Shown here: positions 9,073 through 19,248 of the stretch, piece by piece
Layout: each line of letters begins with the position of its first letter
How positions within the stretch are numbered: position 1 is the first letter of the stretch
Source: Gibbsiella quercinecans
GTDB lineage: Bacteria; Pseudomonadota; Gammaproteobacteria; Enterobacterales; Enterobacteriaceae
Assembly: GCF_002291425.1 (NCBI RefSeq)
Contig: NZ_CP014136.1
Location: forward strand, 1,798,001 to 1,862,000
Length of the DNA stretch: 64,000 nucleotides
Direction: 5' to 3'
Notes under the pieces: model-generated
Told to the model about the DNA's origin: nothing
What the model saw: only the letters and a program-made list of their open reading frames with translations
The model's database searches: none
Made by a program: the position numbers and the translations under genes

Positions 9073-11634
9073 ATGAAAGAGTCTATTGACAAGGACTTCA
9101 CCGCCCACACGCCAATGATGCAGCAGTACTTGCGCCTGAAGGCGCAACACCCTGAAATTCTGCTGTTTTATCGCATGGGGGATTTCTACGAGCTGTTTTA
9201 TGACGATGCAAAACGCGCGTCCCAGCTGCTGGACATCTCGCTGACCAAACGCGGCGCCTCGGCAGGCGAGCCTATCCCGATGGCCGGTGTGCCGCACCAC
9301 GCGGTGGAAAACTACCTGGCCAAGCTGGTGCAGCTTGGGGAATCGGTCGCGATCTGCGAACAGATTGGCGATCCGGCGACCAGCAAAGGGCCTGTAGAAC
9401 GCAAGGTGGTGCGTATCGTCACCCCGGGCACCGTCAGCGACGAGGCATTGCTGCAAGAACGCCAGGACAACCTGCTGGCCGCCATTTGGCAAGACGCGCG
9501 CGGTTTTGGTTACGCCACGCTGGATATCAGCTCTGGCCGTTTCCGCGTTGCCGAGCCCGGCGATTTGGAAACCATGGCGGCAGAGTTGCAACGCACCAAC
9601 CCGGCCGAACTGCTATACCCGGAAACCTTTGAACAGATGGCGCTAATAGAGCAGCGCCGCGGGCTGCGCCGCCGCCCACTGTGGGAATTTGAACTGGAAA
9701 CCGCGCGCCAGCAATTGAATCTGCAGTTCGGCACGCGCGATCTTAATGGCTTCGGCGTCGAGCAGGCGCAACAGGCACTGCGCGCCGCCGGCTGCCTGCT
9801 GCAATACGCCAAGGACACCCAACGCACCTCCCTGCCCCATATACGCAGTATCACCATGGAGCGCCAGCAGGACGGCATTATCATGGATGCGGCCACGCGC
9901 CGTAACCTGGAGCTGACGCAGAGCCTGTCCGGCGGGGTGGATAATACCCTGTCCGCCATTCTCGATCGCTCGGTTACTGCCATGGGCAGCCGTATGCTCA
10001 AGCGCTGGCTGCATATGCCAACCCGCGATTTCAACGTGCTGAATCACCGCCAACAGGCCATCGGCACCCTGCGTGATTTATACCTGGAGTTGCAGCCCCC
10101 GCTGCGCCAGGTGGGCGATCTGGAACGCATTCTGGCGCGCCTGGCGCTGCGGACCGCACGCCCACGCGATCTGGCGCGCATGCGCCACGCATTCCAACAG
10201 TTGCCGGAAATTCGCGCGCTGTTGCAGCCGGTTGATACACCGCATGTGCAAAGCCTGCTGCAGCAAATTGGCCAGTTCGATGAACTGCAGGCGTTGCTGG
10301 AACGGGCCATCGTTGAAGCGCCGCCGGTGTTGGTGCGCGACGGCGGCGTGATCGCCACCGGCTATAACGCTGAACTGGACGAATGGCGGGCGCTGGCCGA
10401 CGGGGCCAGCGATTATCTGGAACGCCTGGAAATCCGCGAGCGCGAAAAACTGGGCCTGGATACGCTGAAAGTGGGCTTTAACGGCGTACACGGTTACTAC
10501 ATTCAGGTGAGCCGCGGGCAAAGCCACTTGGTGCCGATCCACTATGTGCGCCGCCAAACGCTGAAAAATGCAGAACGCTACATCATCCCCGAGCTGAAAG
10601 AGTACGAAGACAAAGTTCTGACCTCGAAGAGCAAAGCGCTGGCGATAGAAAAGGGCCTGTATGATGAACTGTTCGATCTGCTATTGCCGCATCTGGCCGA
10701 GCTGCAACAAAGCGCGGGCGCGCTGGCGGAGCTGGATGTGCTGGCAAACCTGGCGGAACGCGCAGAGACGATGAACTACGCCTGCCCGACCATGAGTGAT
10801 AAACCCGGCATCCGCATCAGCGAAGGCCGCCATCCGGTGGTGGAGCAGGTATTGAGCGATCCGTTCATCGCCAACCCGGTCTCGCTATCGCCGCAACGCC
10901 GGATGTTGATCATCACCGGCCCCAATATGGGGGGTAAAAGCACCTATATGCGCCAAACGGCGCTGATTGTGCTGATGGCGCACATCGGCAGCTATGTGCC
11001 GGCGGCAAAGGCGACCATCGGCCCAGTGGATCGCATCTTCACCCGCGTGGGCGCCGCCGACGATCTGGCCTCCGGCCGCTCCACCTTCATGGTAGAAATG
11101 ACTGAAACCGCCAACATCCTGCATAACGCCACAGAACACAGCCTGGTGCTGATGGATGAAATTGGGCGCGGCACATCCACTTACGATGGGCTGTCGCTGG
11201 CCTGGGCCTGCGCAGAAAATCTGGCGAGCCGCATCAAGGCCATGACGCTGTTTGCGACCCACTATTTTGAGCTGACGACGCTGCCGGAAAAAATGGAGGG
11301 CGTGGTCAACGTGCACCTGGATGCGCTGGAGCACGGCGATACCATTGCGTTCATGCATAGCGTACAAGACGGTGCGGCCAGCAAAAGCTACGGCCTGGCG
11401 GTTGCCGCCCTGGCCGGTGTGCCACGCGATGTCATCAAACGGGCGCGCCAAAAGCTGCGCGAGCTGGAAACGATCTCCAGCCACACCGCCGCCGGCACCG
11501 TCGAGGCCACCCAGATGACGTTATTGGCGGAAGAAAGCTCACCGGCGGTAGAAGCGCTGGAAGCGCTCGATCCCGATACGCTTTCCCCGCGGCAGGCGTT
11601 GGAATGGCTCTACCGGTTAAAAAACATGGTGTAA
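9073..11634 (+). CDS. mutS: DNA mismatch repair protein MutS
   Basis: This 853-residue protein has the full MutS architecture. The mismatch-recognition domain includes the Phe-X-Glu motif in [13 protein letters not shown]; connector, core and clamp domains follow. The ATPase has Walker [10 protein letters not shown], Walker [17 protein letters not shown], and the dimer-interface helix-turn-helix at the C terminus. Length matches E. coli MutS (853). MutS recognises base mismatches and small loops and recruits MutL. The start has only a weak ribosome site (acgag). It converges on rpoS, with a bidirectional terminator between them. The gene looks intact, so the nearby rpoS lesion is not explained by a broken mutS. 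Confidence 0.98.
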   Translation: MKESIDKDFTAHTPMMQQYLRLKAQHPEILLFYRMGDFYELFYDDAKRASQLLDISLTKRGASAGEPIPMAGVPHHAVENYLAKLVQLGESVAICEQIGDPATSKGPVERKVVRIVTPGTVSDEALLQERQDNLLAAIWQDARGFGYATLDISSGRFRVAEPGDLETMAAELQRTNPAELLYPETFEQMALIEQRRGLRRRPLWEFELETARQQLNLQFGTRDLNGFGVEQAQQALRAAGCLLQYAKDTQRTSLPHIRSITMERQQDGIIMDAATRRNLELTQSLSGGVDNTLSAILDRSVTAMGSRMLKRWLHMPTRDFNVLNHRQQAIGTLRDLYLELQPPLRQVGDLERILARLALRTARPRDLARMRHAFQQLPEIRALLQPVDTPHVQSLLQQIGQFDELQALLERAIVEAPPVLVRDGGVIATGYNAELDEWRALADGASDYLERLEIREREKLGLDTLKVGFNGVHGYYIQVSRGQSHLVPIHYVRRQTLKNAERYIIPELKEYEDKVLTSKSKALAIEKGLYDELFDLLLPHLAELQQSAGALAELDVLANLAERAETMNYACPTMSDKPGIRISEGRHPVVEQVLSDPFIANPVSLSPQRRMLIITGPNMGGKSTYMRQTALIVLMAHIGSYVPAAKATIGPVDRIFTRVGAADDLASGRSTFMVEMTETANILHNATEHSLVLMDEIGRGTSTYDGLSLAWACAENLASRIKAMTLFATHYFELTTLPEKMEGVVNVHLDALEHGDTIAFMHSVQDGAASKSYGLAVAALAGVPRDVIKRARQKLRELETISSHTAAGTVEATQMTLLAEESSPAVEALEALDPDTLSPRQALEWLYRLKNMV

Positions 11635-11655
11635 CCGGCATTGCACAGATGCGAT

Positions 11656-11689
11656 AAAAAAAGGGTGGGCGCAAGCCCACCCTTTTTAT
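11656..11689. terminator. bidirectional rho-independent terminator, mutS/rpoS
   Basis: A perfect GC-rich stem (gggtgggc / gcccaccc) with a gcaa tetraloop is flanked by A-runs on the left and T-runs on the right. It can therefore terminate mutS on the plus strand and rpoS on the minus strand. Confidence 0.9.
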
Positions 11690-11707
11690 ATGCGTGGTAA
11701 AAATGTG

Positions 11708-12706
11708 CTATTCGCGGAACAGGGCTTCAATGCTCAGCCCCTGCATCTGCAAAATTTCACGCAGACGGCGCAGGCCTTCAACCTGGATCTAGCGAACGCG
11801 TTCACGCGTCAGGCCAATCTCACGGCCTACATCTTCCAACGTGGCCGCTTCATAACCCAACAGCCCAAAACGGCGCGCCAGCACTTCACGTTGCTTCGCA
11901 TTCAGTTCAAACAGCCACTTAACGATGCTTTGCTTCATATCATCGTCTTGCGTGGTGTCTTCGGGGCCGTTTTCTTTCTCATCGGCCAGAATGTCCAACA
12001 AGGCTTTCTCTGAATCACCGCCCAACGGCGTATCAACGGAAGTAATACGCTCATTCAGACGCAGCATACGGTTGACGTCATCCACCGGCTTATCGAGTTG
12101 CTCGGCAATCTCTTCAGCGCTCGGTTCATGATCCAGTTTGTGGGAAAGCTCGCGCGCGGTGCGCAGATAAACGTTGAGTTCTTTAACGATGTGAATCGGC
12201 AGGCGGATAGTACGGGTTTGGTTCATGATCGCCCGTTCAATCGTCTGACGGATCCACCAAGTGGCATAAGTAGAAAAACGAAAACCGCGCTCAGGATCGA
12301 ACTTTTCCACCGCACGGATCAGGCCGAGGTTACCTTCTTCGATCAGATCCAGCAGTGCCAGACCGCGGTTGCTGTAACGGCGGGCAATTTTCACCACCAG
12401 CCGCAGGTTGCTTTCAATCATTCGACGGCGAGATGGAATATCACCACGCAGTGCTCGCCGTGCAAAGTAAACTTCTTCCTCTGCCGTCAGCAGAGGTGAA
12501 AAACCAATTTCGCCAAGATAGAGCTGCGTCGCATCCAATACACGTTGGGTAACACTCTGCGACAACAGCTCTTCTTCTGCCAGATCATTGTCACTGGTTT
12601 CTTCTTCTACCAGTGCTTTCTCATCAAATGATTCAGCCTCAGTTCCGTTCTCGTCGAAATCCGTCTCGTCATGTAACTCGTTAACTTTCAGCGTGCTTTG
12701 GCTCAT
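11708..12706 (-). pseudogene. rpoS: RNA polymerase sigma-S, interrupted by an amber codon at position 306
   Basis: The frame starts at ATG 12706 and encodes a normal sigma-S: region 1.2 and 2 ([36 protein letters not shown]), region 3, then region 4.2 up to [12 protein letters not shown]. At 11789-11791 the codon that is CAG (Gln) in the E. coli protein is TAG. Beyond it the same frame continues with IQVEGLRRLREILQ and ends ALFRE followed by TAG at 11708-11710. The ancestral protein was thus 332 residues, close to E. coli's 330. The stop falls inside the recognition helix of region 4.2 and removes the last 27 residues, so promoter -35 contact should be impaired. Only one base differs from a functional codon and nothing after it has decayed, so the change is recent, suppressed, or a sequence error. 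Confidence 0.9.
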
Positions 12707-12759
12707 AAGCTGCTCCTACCCGTGATACCGCGAGCAGGATAGCGCTTATCCTGCCCAAT

Positions 12760-13791
12760 CTATCGCTGCGGAAGATAACGCAGCGGGTTTACGGATTTCC
12801 CCTTGTAACGAATTTCAAAATGCAAACGTACTGTACTGGTTCCGGTGCTCCCCATGGTTGCTATTTTTTGACCCGCCTTCACTTCCTGTTGTTCCCGGAC
12901 CAGCATCGTATCATTGTGAGCATAGGCGCTCAGGTAATCATCATTGTGTTTGATGATAATAAGATTACCGTAACCCCGTAAGGCGTTGCCCGCATACACT
13001 ACGCGCCCATCGGCGGTAGCAAAAATCGGTTGCCCACGGGAACCAGCGATATCAATACCCTTATTTCCACCGTCTGATGAAGAAAAGTTATCAATGATCT
13101 TACCGTCTGTCGGCCACTTCCAACTGCTGACTGGCGCGCTGTTGCTGACGGTACTGCTCACCGGAGGTGCAGCAGCTGGTGCGGTAACAGGAGCGGCGGC
13201 AGAACCTACTGCGGCAGCGCCTGATGCAGGTAACATCTTCCCTACATTCTGTTTACCCGAGTTTTCAGAATACGCGTTAGTTGGTTGAGAATCAACCGTT
13301 GCGGTTTGTATCTGCGTTGCAGTTTGTATCTGCGTTGAGGAAGGTGGCTTCGGCACTCCACTGCTTGTTGCATCAGTCGCCACCTGCATGCCGCCGTTAT
13401 TTTGCGCAGACCCATTACCAAGTTGAATGGTTTGGCCCACGTTCAGGCTATAAGGCTCAGGAATATTATTGCGCTGCGCCAGATCGCGGTAATCACTCCC
13501 GGTGATCCAGGCGATATAAAACAGCGTGTCGCCGCGTTTGACCGTATAGGTGCTGCCGCTATAGCTGCCTTTCGGAATGGACTCATAGCTGCGGTTATAG
13601 ACAATTCGGTCGCCCTGCGCGCCAGCGTTGCCCACCACCGGCGCCGTAGCTGAACCGGTAATACCGCCGTCGTTTACGCTGCTAATGGGTGCCGAGGTCG
13701 ACTCGCCATTGGAACATCCTGCCAACCACACACTTATCATTGTACACACCGCAACGCGGCGTAAAATAATCATTGGGCTTCCCGTGCTCAT
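12760..13791 (-). CDS. nlpD: Lipoprotein NlpD, activator of amidase AmiC
   Basis: A 343-residue outer-membrane lipoprotein. The signal peptide ends in the lipobox LAGC (Cys26). A LysM domain ([17 protein letters not shown]) binds peptidoglycan. The C-terminal LytM/M23 domain ([33 protein letters not shown]) lacks the full zinc ligands, as in E. coli NlpD, and acts as an activator of AmiC during septal splitting. The linker is rich in Ala/Pro/Ser and contains a duplicated QIQTAT unit. The gene lies upstream of rpoS in the same direction. In E. coli the main rpoS promoter lies inside nlpD, and the same arrangement is expected here. Confidence 0.95.
   Translation of the reverse strand: MSTGSPMIILRRVAVCTMISVWLAGCSNGESTSAPISSVNDGGITGSATAPVVGNAGAQGDRIVYNRSYESIPKGSYSGSTYTVKRGDTLFYIAWITGSDYRDLAQRNNIPEPYSLNVGQTIQLGNGSAQNNGGMQVATDATSSGVPKPPSSTQIQTATQIQTATVDSQPTNAYSENSGKQNVGKMLPASGAAAVGSAAAPVTAPAAAPPVSSTVSNSAPVSSWKWPTDGKIIDNFSSSDGGNKGIDIAGSRGQPIFATADGRVVYAGNALRGYGNLIIIKHNDDYLSAYAHNDTMLVREQQEVKAGQKIATMGSTGTSTVRLHFEIRYKGKSVNPLRYLPQR
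13298..13333. repeat. 18-bp tandem duplication in nlpD linker
   Basis: Two adjacent 18-bp copies (gttgcggtttgtatctgc and gttgcagtttgtatctgc, one mismatch) encode QIQTAT twice. The duplication is in frame and lies in the flexible linker between LysM and LytM domains. Confidence 0.85.
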
Positions 13792-14083
13792 GCTTCCCCC
13801 ATGACAGCAATATCAGCGATATATCCAAAATCCCTTTGCACCGCAGTTGGGTATCGTACGTACCACGAAGGCTGCGATGAAAGGCTCCCCCAGGCTAAGC
13901 ACACACCAACGGCCGTGCCGGGAAATCAAAAAACAGCAGGCCGATGCTAACCACATCAACACTGCTCCACAATAAGACAACGGCTAACATACTGCCATTG
14001 TAGTGAAAATCAGTCGCATTGAAACGTGAAAAGCGTTTCCGCCAACGGCTAAAGTGCAACAGAGTTAAAACCGGGCGGTTTAT
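13792..14083. promoter_or_regulatory. pcm-nlpD intergenic region, nlpD promoter expected
   Basis: This 292-bp gap lies upstream of nlpD and downstream of pcm, both on the minus strand. It holds no credible ORF. A dyad gaaaagcgtttcc occurs at about 14026-14038. The nlpD promoter must lie toward the left end, but I cannot fix its elements. Confidence 0.35.
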
Positions 14084-14710
14084 TCAGGCCAGTTCGCCCT
14101 TCACCAGGGGGACAAAACGCACGGCTTCAACCGCATCAATGCTGAACTCGTTACCATAGCGCTGGATACGCTTTAACGTCTGGGCCTGTTCCCCCACCGG
14201 CAGCACCAAAATACCGCCGTCATCCAATTGCTCCATCAGCGCGGCGGGGATTTCCGGCGGGGCGGCGGTAACAATGATCGCATCAAACGGGCCGCGCGAC
14301 GCCCAACCCTGCCAACCGTCACCGTGGCGGGTAGAGACATTGTGCAGATCAAGCTGCTTCAGGCGGCGTTTCGCTTGCCATTGCAACCCTTTGATACGCT
14401 CTACGGAGCAAACATGTTGCACCAGGTTCGCCAGAATGGCGGTCTGATAACCGGAGCCAGTGCCGATCTCCAATACCCGCGAGGTTGGCGTCAGGCTTAG
14501 CAGTTCGGTCATCCGCGCCACCATGTAAGGCTGGGAAATTGTTTGGCCGGAACCAATCGGCAACGCGGTATTTTCATAGGCTTTGTGCTCCAGCGCTTCA
14601 TCAACAAAACGCTCGCGCGGCACGGCTTCGATCGCTTTTAGCAAGCGTTCATCCCGGATGCCCTGCTGCCGCAACTGGGCCAATAATGTTTGCATACGTT
14701 TGTTCACCAT
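14084..14710 (-). CDS. pcm: Protein-L-isoaspartate O-methyltransferase
   Basis: A 208-residue SAM-dependent methyltransferase that repairs isoaspartyl residues in aged proteins. The PIMT motif [17 protein letters not shown] is followed by the SAM-binding motif [13 protein letters not shown]. The post-motif [14 protein letters not shown] matches the family. It overlaps the end of surE by 7 bp, so the two are translationally coupled as in E. coli's surE-pcm-nlpD-rpoS arrangement. Confidence 0.97.
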   Translation of the reverse strand: MVNKRMQTLLAQLRQQGIRDERLLKAIEAVPRERFVDEALEHKAYENTALPIGSGQTISQPYMVARMTELLSLTPTSRVLEIGTGSGYQTAILANLVQHVCSVERIKGLQWQAKRRLKQLDLHNVSTRHGDGWQGWASRGPFDAIIVTAAPPEIPAALMEQLDDGGILVLPVGEQAQTLKRIQRYGNEFSIDAVEAVRFVPLVKGELA

Positions 14711-15465
14711 TCCCCGCTAACCTCTGCCTTGGTCAACCACGTTTTTACCACATCCTGGGCCGCGTAAGCGGTTAAATCCACCTGCAGCGGCGTCACCGCC
14801 ACATAGCCTTGCTCCACGGCGGCAAAGTCTGTATCCGGCCCGGCATCAAATTTATCACCCGGCGGCCCAATCCAGTAGAGATTCTGCCCGCGCGGATCCT
14901 GCTGGCAAAAGACCTTTTCGGCCGGATGGCGGCTGCCGCAGCGCGTCACGCGGATGCCTTTGATTTCATCCAGCGGCAAATCCGGCACGTTAACGTTGAG
15001 GATTTTCCCGGTGCGCAGCGGCTCGCGTTGCAAGGCGCGCAGCAAGCTACAGGTGACCACCGCCGCAGTGTCATAATGGCGTTGGCCATTCAACGAAACG
15101 GCCAGCGCGGGGAACCCCAGGTGTCGCCCTTCCATCGCCGCCGCTACGGTGCCTGAATAGATCACATCATCGCCCAGATTCGGGCCGGCATTGATACCGG
15201 AAATCACAATATCCGGCCGCGGCCGCATCAACGCATTAACGCCAAGGTAGACACAATCGGTCGGCGTGCCCTGCTGCACGGCGATATCGCCATTCGGCAA
15301 CGTCAACGTGCGCAACGGCGCTTCCAGCGTCAGCGCATTGGAAGATGCGCTACGGTTGCGATCCGGCGCCACCACCTGCACCTCGGCAAAGCGGCGCAAC
15401 GCCTCGGCAAGCACCTGGATACCTGGAGCGGAAACGCCGTCATCGTTACTCAGTAATATCCGCAT
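14704..15465 (-). CDS. surE: 5'/3'-nucleotidase SurE (stationary-phase survival protein)
   Basis: A 253-residue metal-dependent nucleotidase, the same length as E. coli Sur[16 protein letters not shown] carries the Asp-Asp metal ligands at the very N terminus, and [13 protein letters not shown] supplies Ser/Asn ligands. The open frame extends to 15624, but residues before MRILL overlap truD and do not match the family, so ATG 15465 is chosen. The start lies inside the 3' end of truD (20-bp overlap). Confidence 0.97.
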   Translation of the reverse strand: MRILLSNDDGVSAPGIQVLAEALRRFAEVQVVAPDRNRSASSNALTLEAPLRTLTLPNGDIAVQQGTPTDCVYLGVNALMRPRPDIVISGINAGPNLGDDVIYSGTVAAAMEGRHLGFPALAVSLNGQRHYDTAAVVTCSLLRALQREPLRTGKILNVNVPDLPLDEIKGIRVTRCGSRHPAEKVFCQQDPRGQNLYWIGPPGDKFDAGPDTDFAAVEQGYVAVTPLQVDLTAYAAQDVVKTWLTKAEVSGEW

Positions 15466-16492
15466 CGCCGTTATCCTGCAGCATAATTTCGCGAACCACG
15501 CTGGTGGCAAAACTCCCCGCAGGCAACCAGAAGCGTAGCTCAACGGTGACGTCGTCCCACCAGTTCCACCGCATATTTTGCGGCTGTAACAGCAGCGCCC
15601 GGCGCGCCGGCTCAACCCGTTCACGCTTTAAAAGCGTAAGCAATTCTGGCTGTTCCGCCAAGCACTGCTGCTCAAACTGCAGCGCGGCATCGGCCGTGCC
15701 GGGTTCGCCATCGCCAGGCAGCGGCGCAGTCACCCGCAACTCACCGGCGTCAACCCGCTGTTGCAGGCTGGGCAGCTCATCCGTCTGCGCCACAAACCAA
15801 CTGCCGCGGCCGGTCAACTGCAGGGCATCGCCTGCCAGCACGGTTGCCTGCAGGCCATCGGCCAGACGTGCGCTCGCCACGTGATTAAACAGCGCGCTGC
15901 GGCTGGCGGAGAGGTAAAAGCTGCGCTTGTTGCGCTCTCTGACGCGAATTTCGTCATTGGCCCAGCGCTTCGCCATCACCAGATTATTGCCGCCATGCCC
16001 GAAGCGCTGGCTACCAAAATAATTCGGCACGCCCTGGGCGGCGATTGCCGCCAGCCGTTGTTCAACCTCCTGGCGATCGCTGATTTGGCGCAGTATCAGG
16101 GTAAACGCGTTGCCTTTCAGGGTGCCTATGCGCAGCTTGCGCCGGTGGCGCGCCGCGCGTAGCACTTCACAGCCCGCCAAAGCAAACTGGCCGAGATCGG
16201 GATCGGTTTTGCCCGGCAGATGCAGGCAGAACCACTGTTCGGTGACGGCATTGCGATCCTTCAGGCCGGCATAGCTGACGCAGCGGGCATGAATACCGGC
16301 GAAGCGCGCCAGATTCTCAGCCACAAATTGCGTATTGCAGCCATTTTTGCGGATGTTGACCAGCAGGTGCTCGCCTTCGCCATCCGGCTCAAAGCCCAGG
16401 TCTTCCACCACCACGAAATCTTCCGGGTTGGCTTTCAACACACCGCTGCCGCGCGGTTTACCGTGCAGCCAGCTCAGATTCGCCATGTCCAT
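15446..16492 (-). CDS. truD: tRNA pseudouridine(13) synthase TruD
   Basis: A 348-residue enzyme that isomerises U13 in tRNA-Glu. The catalytic aspartate is in [14 protein letters not shown]. The N-terminal [10 protein letters not shown] and the [12 protein letters not shown] segment are TruD signatures. It is four bases downstream of ispF and overlaps surE, part of a tight ispD-ispF-truD-surE-pcm run on the minus strand. Confidence 0.97.
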   Translation of the reverse strand: MDMANLSWLHGKPRGSGVLKANPEDFVVVEDLGFEPDGEGEHLLVNIRKNGCNTQFVAENLARFAGIHARCVSYAGLKDRNAVTEQWFCLHLPGKTDPDLGQFALAGCEVLRAARHRRKLRIGTLKGNAFTLILRQISDRQEVEQRLAAIAAQGVPNYFGSQRFGHGGNNLVMAKRWANDEIRVRERNKRSFYLSASRSALFNHVASARLADGLQATVLAGDALQLTGRGSWFVAQTDELPSLQQRVDAGELRVTAPLPGDGEPGTADAALQFEQQCLAEQPELLTLLKRERVEPARRALLLQPQNMRWNWWDDVTVELRFWLPAGSFATSVVREIMLQDNGDADITE

Positions 16493-16496
16493 TCGC

Positions 16497-16970
16497 TTAC
16501 TCCTTGATCAACAAGGCGACCGCCTCACAGGCAATGCCTTCGCCGCGCCCGGTAAAACCGAGCTTCTCGGTGGTGGTCGCCTTCACGTTGACGTCGTCGA
16601 GATGGCAGCCCAGATCTTCGCTCAGGAAAACCCGCATCTGCGGAATATGCGGCGCCATCTTCGGCGCCTGGGCAATAATGGTGATATCCAGGTTGCCCAG
16701 CCGGTAGCCTTTGGCCTGGATACGTTTCCACGCCTCACGCAACAATGCGCGGCTGTCTGCGCCTTTAAACGCGGGATCGGTATCCGGGAACAGCTTGCCG
16801 ATATCCCCTAACGCCGCCGCACCCAGCAACGCATCGGTGGCCGCATGCAACGCAACGTCGCCGTCGGAGTGCGCCAGCAGGCCGTGTTCATAAGGGATGC
16901 GCACACCGCCGATCACCAACGGGCCTTCGCCGCCAAATTTATGCACATCAAAACCATGACCAATACGCAT
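16497..16970 (-). CDS. ispF: 2-C-methyl-D-erythritol 2,4-cyclodiphosphate synthase
   Basis: A 157-residue trimeric enzyme of the MEP isoprenoid pathway. It cyclises CDP-ME 2-phosphate and releases CMP. Metal ligands are visible in GHGFDVHKF (Asp and His) and in [13 protein letters not shown]. Length is typical. It lies downstream of ispD, separated from it by a 120-bp palindromic element (16986-17090) rather than the few bases seen in E. coli. Confidence 0.97.
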   Translation of the reverse strand: MRIGHGFDVHKFGGEGPLVIGGVRIPYEHGLLAHSDGDVALHAATDALLGAAALGDIGKLFPDTDPAFKGADSRALLREAWKRIQAKGYRLGNLDITIIAQAPKMAPHIPQMRVFLSEDLGCHLDDVNVKATTTEKLGFTGRGEGIACEAVALLIKE

Positions 16971-16985
16971 TATTTGTTCTCCTCA

Positions 16986-17090
16986 GAACCCATTCCAATA
17001 GGCGTATGCGCCGGCTAACCGTGGCAGCGCCCACGCGCAAGCGCCGCTACCGGCGCAGCCCGCAACGCTGGTGCCTATTCAAATAGGTTC
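16986..17090. repeat. 105-bp imperfect palindrome, MITE-like
   Basis: The ends are 18-bp inverted repeats: gaacccattccaataggc on the left, and on the right gcctattcaaataggttc, which matches in 15 of 18 positions when inverted. Nested inside is a second dyad, tgcgccgg (from 17007) / ccggcgca (to 17058). The whole unit can fold as one long hairpin and fills the ispD-ispF gap. No coding potential. No second copy was noticed in this window. Confidence 0.65.
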
Positions 17091-17798
17091 TTACCTGTTT
17101 AATTGAGTTAGATAAAACGCCGCCAGCGCCAAGTCCTCTGGACGCGTTACTTTAATATTATCTGAACGCCCCGAGATCAACAGCGGATGATAACCGCAAT
17201 GCTCCAATGCCGAGGCTTCATCGGTCACCGCCGCGCCCTCATCCAGCGCACGCTGCAGGCAAAGTTTCAGCAGTTCCAGTGGGAACAACTGCGGCGTGAG
17301 GGCATGCCACAAATCCTGGCGTTCGACGGTGTGGGAAATCGCACATTGCCCGGTTTCCGCTCGCTTCATGGTATCGCGCACCGGTGCCGCCAAAATACCG
17401 CCAATCTTGCTGTGTTCGGTGATCGCCAACAGGCGATCGAGATCGTCGTGGTGCAGGCACGGGCGCGCGGCATCATGCACCAGCACCCACTCGGCGCCGC
17501 CGGCCAGGCGCAGGCCGGCCATGACGGACTCCGCACGCAGCTCGCCGCCGATGACCACGCGCACACGCGGATCCTGCGCAATCGGCAACTGTTGGAACTG
17601 CCGATCGGCCGGGCTGATGGCGACAATCACCTGCGGGATGCGCGGATGGCGCAACAGCGCGTGGATCGCATGTTCCAGAATGGTTTTATCGCCAATGGTA
17701 AGGTATTGCTTCGGGCAATTCGCCTGCATGCGGCTACCGATGCCCGCCGCAGGCAGCACGGCAATCACCTGTGGAAAGGCATTTGCGGAGTGATTCAT
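17091..17798 (-). CDS. ispD: 2-C-methyl-D-erythritol 4-phosphate cytidylyltransferase
   Basis: A 235-residue enzyme that transfers CMP to MEP. The nucleotide-binding motif [10 protein letters not shown] with the downstream KQYL and the VHDAARPC segment are diagnostic. Length agrees with E. coli IspD (236). It starts 3 bp downstream of the ftsB stop, in the conserved ftsB-ispD-ispF operon. Confidence 0.97.
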   Translation of the reverse strand: MNHSANAFPQVIAVLPAAGIGSRMQANCPKQYLTIGDKTILEHAIHALLRHPRIPQVIVAISPADRQFQQLPIAQDPRVRVVIGGELRAESVMAGLRLAGGAEWVLVHDAARPCLHHDDLDRLLAITEHSKIGGILAAPVRDTMKRAETGQCAISHTVERQDLWHALTPQLFPLELLKLCLQRALDEGAAVTDEASALEHCGYHPLLISGRSDNIKVTRPEDLALAAFYLTQLNR

Positions 17799-17801
17799 GC
17801 G

Positions 17802-18119
17802 TTATTTTACGTTGTTTTGTGAAGAGGACGTGGCCGTGCGCCTGGATTGATCGGGCACCAAACGGTAAAAAGTTTCATTGGGCTTAATCATGCCCAGTTC
17901 ATTGCGCGCACGCTCTTCTATCGCTTCTTGACCCCCGTTGAGATCGTCGATTTCAGCGAATAACTGATCGTTACGTGCTTTCAACTTCGCGTTATTGCCC
18001 TGTTGGACAGCAACATCGTCATTGACGCGCACATAATCGTGAATACCATTTTTACCCAGCCACAGCGAATACTGTAACCAACCGAGCAATACCAGCAATA
18101 GTAGCGTAAGTTTTCCCAT
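17802..18119 (-). CDS. ftsB: Cell division protein FtsB
   Basis: A 105-residue bitopic membrane protein of the FtsQLB subcomplex, which activates septal wall synthesis. It has a short cytoplasmic start ([20 protein letters not shown] is the membrane helix), then a periplasmic coiled coil ([20 protein letters not shown]) and the conserved tail [20 protein letters not shown]. The frame extends to 18182, but ATG 18119 matches the family start and has a GGGGCGGGG stretch just upstream. Confidence 0.96.
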   Translation of the reverse strand: MGKLTLLLLVLLGWLQYSLWLGKNGIHDYVRVNDDVAVQQGNNAKLKARNDQLFAEIDDLNGGQEAIEERARNELGMIKPNETFYRLVPDQSRRTATSSSQNNVK

Positions 18120-18319
18120 CCCCGCCCCCTGAAAAACCGCACAATCATCCCACAACTTTTGGTTGGACTCCACACCGAGCACGGCATTTCAGCGCCAGAT
18201 TCAGAATACGGATGATAATTTCCCGTGTTTATCCGCTAAATCCGTCGCGAAAGCGACAAAAAAAGTGACTTTTGCCGTGCCGATGGCGCGCGGTTGCATT
18301 CCCCGGCATTACCCCTTAC

Positions 18320-18381
18320 TTTTATGCAGTCAAAATGCATAAATAATTTTTATGACCATTAATTAATCACAGGGAAACATC
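18320..18381 (+). promoter_or_regulatory. promoter/operator region of amino-acid ABC operon
   Basis: The A/T-rich stretch just upstream of the binding-protein gene contains partial dyads built on tgca and atgcat/atgaccat half-sites (ttatgcagtcaaaatgca, then atgcataaataatttttatg). The half-sites recall ArgR boxes, but the spacing is not canonical, so regulator identity is a guess. The ribosome site is acagggaaac before ATG 18382. Confidence 0.3.
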
Positions 18382-19152
18382 ATGTTAAAACGTCTGGTTA
18401 TCATTGGCGCCTGCCTGGCCGCCACGTTATCCGCCGCCGCCTTTGCGGCTGAAGCCACCTATACCGTCGGCGCCGGCGGCACTTACCGCCCATTTGAATA
18501 CGAAAACAGCAACAAACAGCTGGAAGGTTTTGATATTGATATCATCAAGGCTATCGCCAAGGCAGAAGGCTTTCAGGTTAAGCTGGTGAATACGCCGTGG
18601 GAGGGCATTTTCGCCACGCTGAACTCCGGCGATCGCGATATTATCATCTCGGGGATTACCATCACCGATAAGCGTAAGCAGATGGTGGATTTTTCCGCCC
18701 CGTACTTCCCGGCGGAACAGGCGATCGTGGTGCCGCATGACTCCAGCGTTGATTCCATCGCCGCCTTGAAAACGCTGAAGGTTGGCGTGGTTAACTCCAG
18801 CACCGGTGATATCGTGGTGTCCGACGTATTGGGCAAAAACAACACGGCGATCAAACGCTTCGATAACACGCCGCTGATGCTACAGGAGCTGTATGAAGAC
18901 GGCATCAGCGCTGCCGTGGGCGATGTGGGCGTCGCCAAGTTCTACATCAAAACCCACCCGGAAAAACAGTTCAAGCTGGTGTCCGACGCCAAATTTGAAC
19001 GCCAGTATTTCGGCATTGCCGTCGCGAAAGGCAACGAAGAACTGCGCGATAAGATTAACGCCGGCCTGAAAAAAATCCTTGCCGATGGCACCTATGCCAA
19101 AATTTACCAAACCTGGTTCGACAGTAACGTCCCAACGCTGCCGGCTGAATAA
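18382..19152 (+). CDS. polar amino-acid ABC transporter periplasmic binding protein
   Basis: A 256-residue member of the GlnH/ArtJ/HisJ family. The signal peptide is MLKRLVIIGACLAATLSAAA, cleaved near AFA-AE. GFDIDIIKAIAKA is the first-lobe family motif, and SGITITDKRKQMVDFS provides the conserved Arg/Lys and Asp that bind the amino-acid backbone. It ends with the usual DGTYAKIYQTWF. The sequence resembles glutamine/polar binders at least as much as arginine binders, so ligand specificity stays open. It heads a three-gene importer not found at this position (between ftsB and ygbE) in E. coli. Confidence 0.88.
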   Translation: MLKRLVIIGACLAATLSAAAFAAEATYTVGAGGTYRPFEYENSNKQLEGFDIDIIKAIAKAEGFQVKLVNTPWEGIFATLNSGDRDIIISGITITDKRKQMVDFSAPYFPAEQAIVVPHDSSVDSIAALKTLKVGVVNSSTGDIVVSDVLGKNNTAIKRFDNTPLMLQELYEDGISAAVGDVGVAKFYIKTHPEKQFKLVSDAKFERQYFGIAVAKGNEELRDKINAGLKKILADGTYAKIYQTWFDSNVPTLPAE

Positions 19153-19248
19153 TCCCAGCGCCTTCCGCCCGCTTTGGGAAGGGGTTGTATCGTGTTTTGG
19201 GCAATCGGGCCTGCCTGATTGCCGCTTTTTATCTGTAAGGAACTGAAC

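Noticed and set aside
15466-15624. Extended N terminus of SurE
   Set aside because: It lies inside truD and has no similarity to Sur[11 protein letters not shown] at 15465 is the conserved start.
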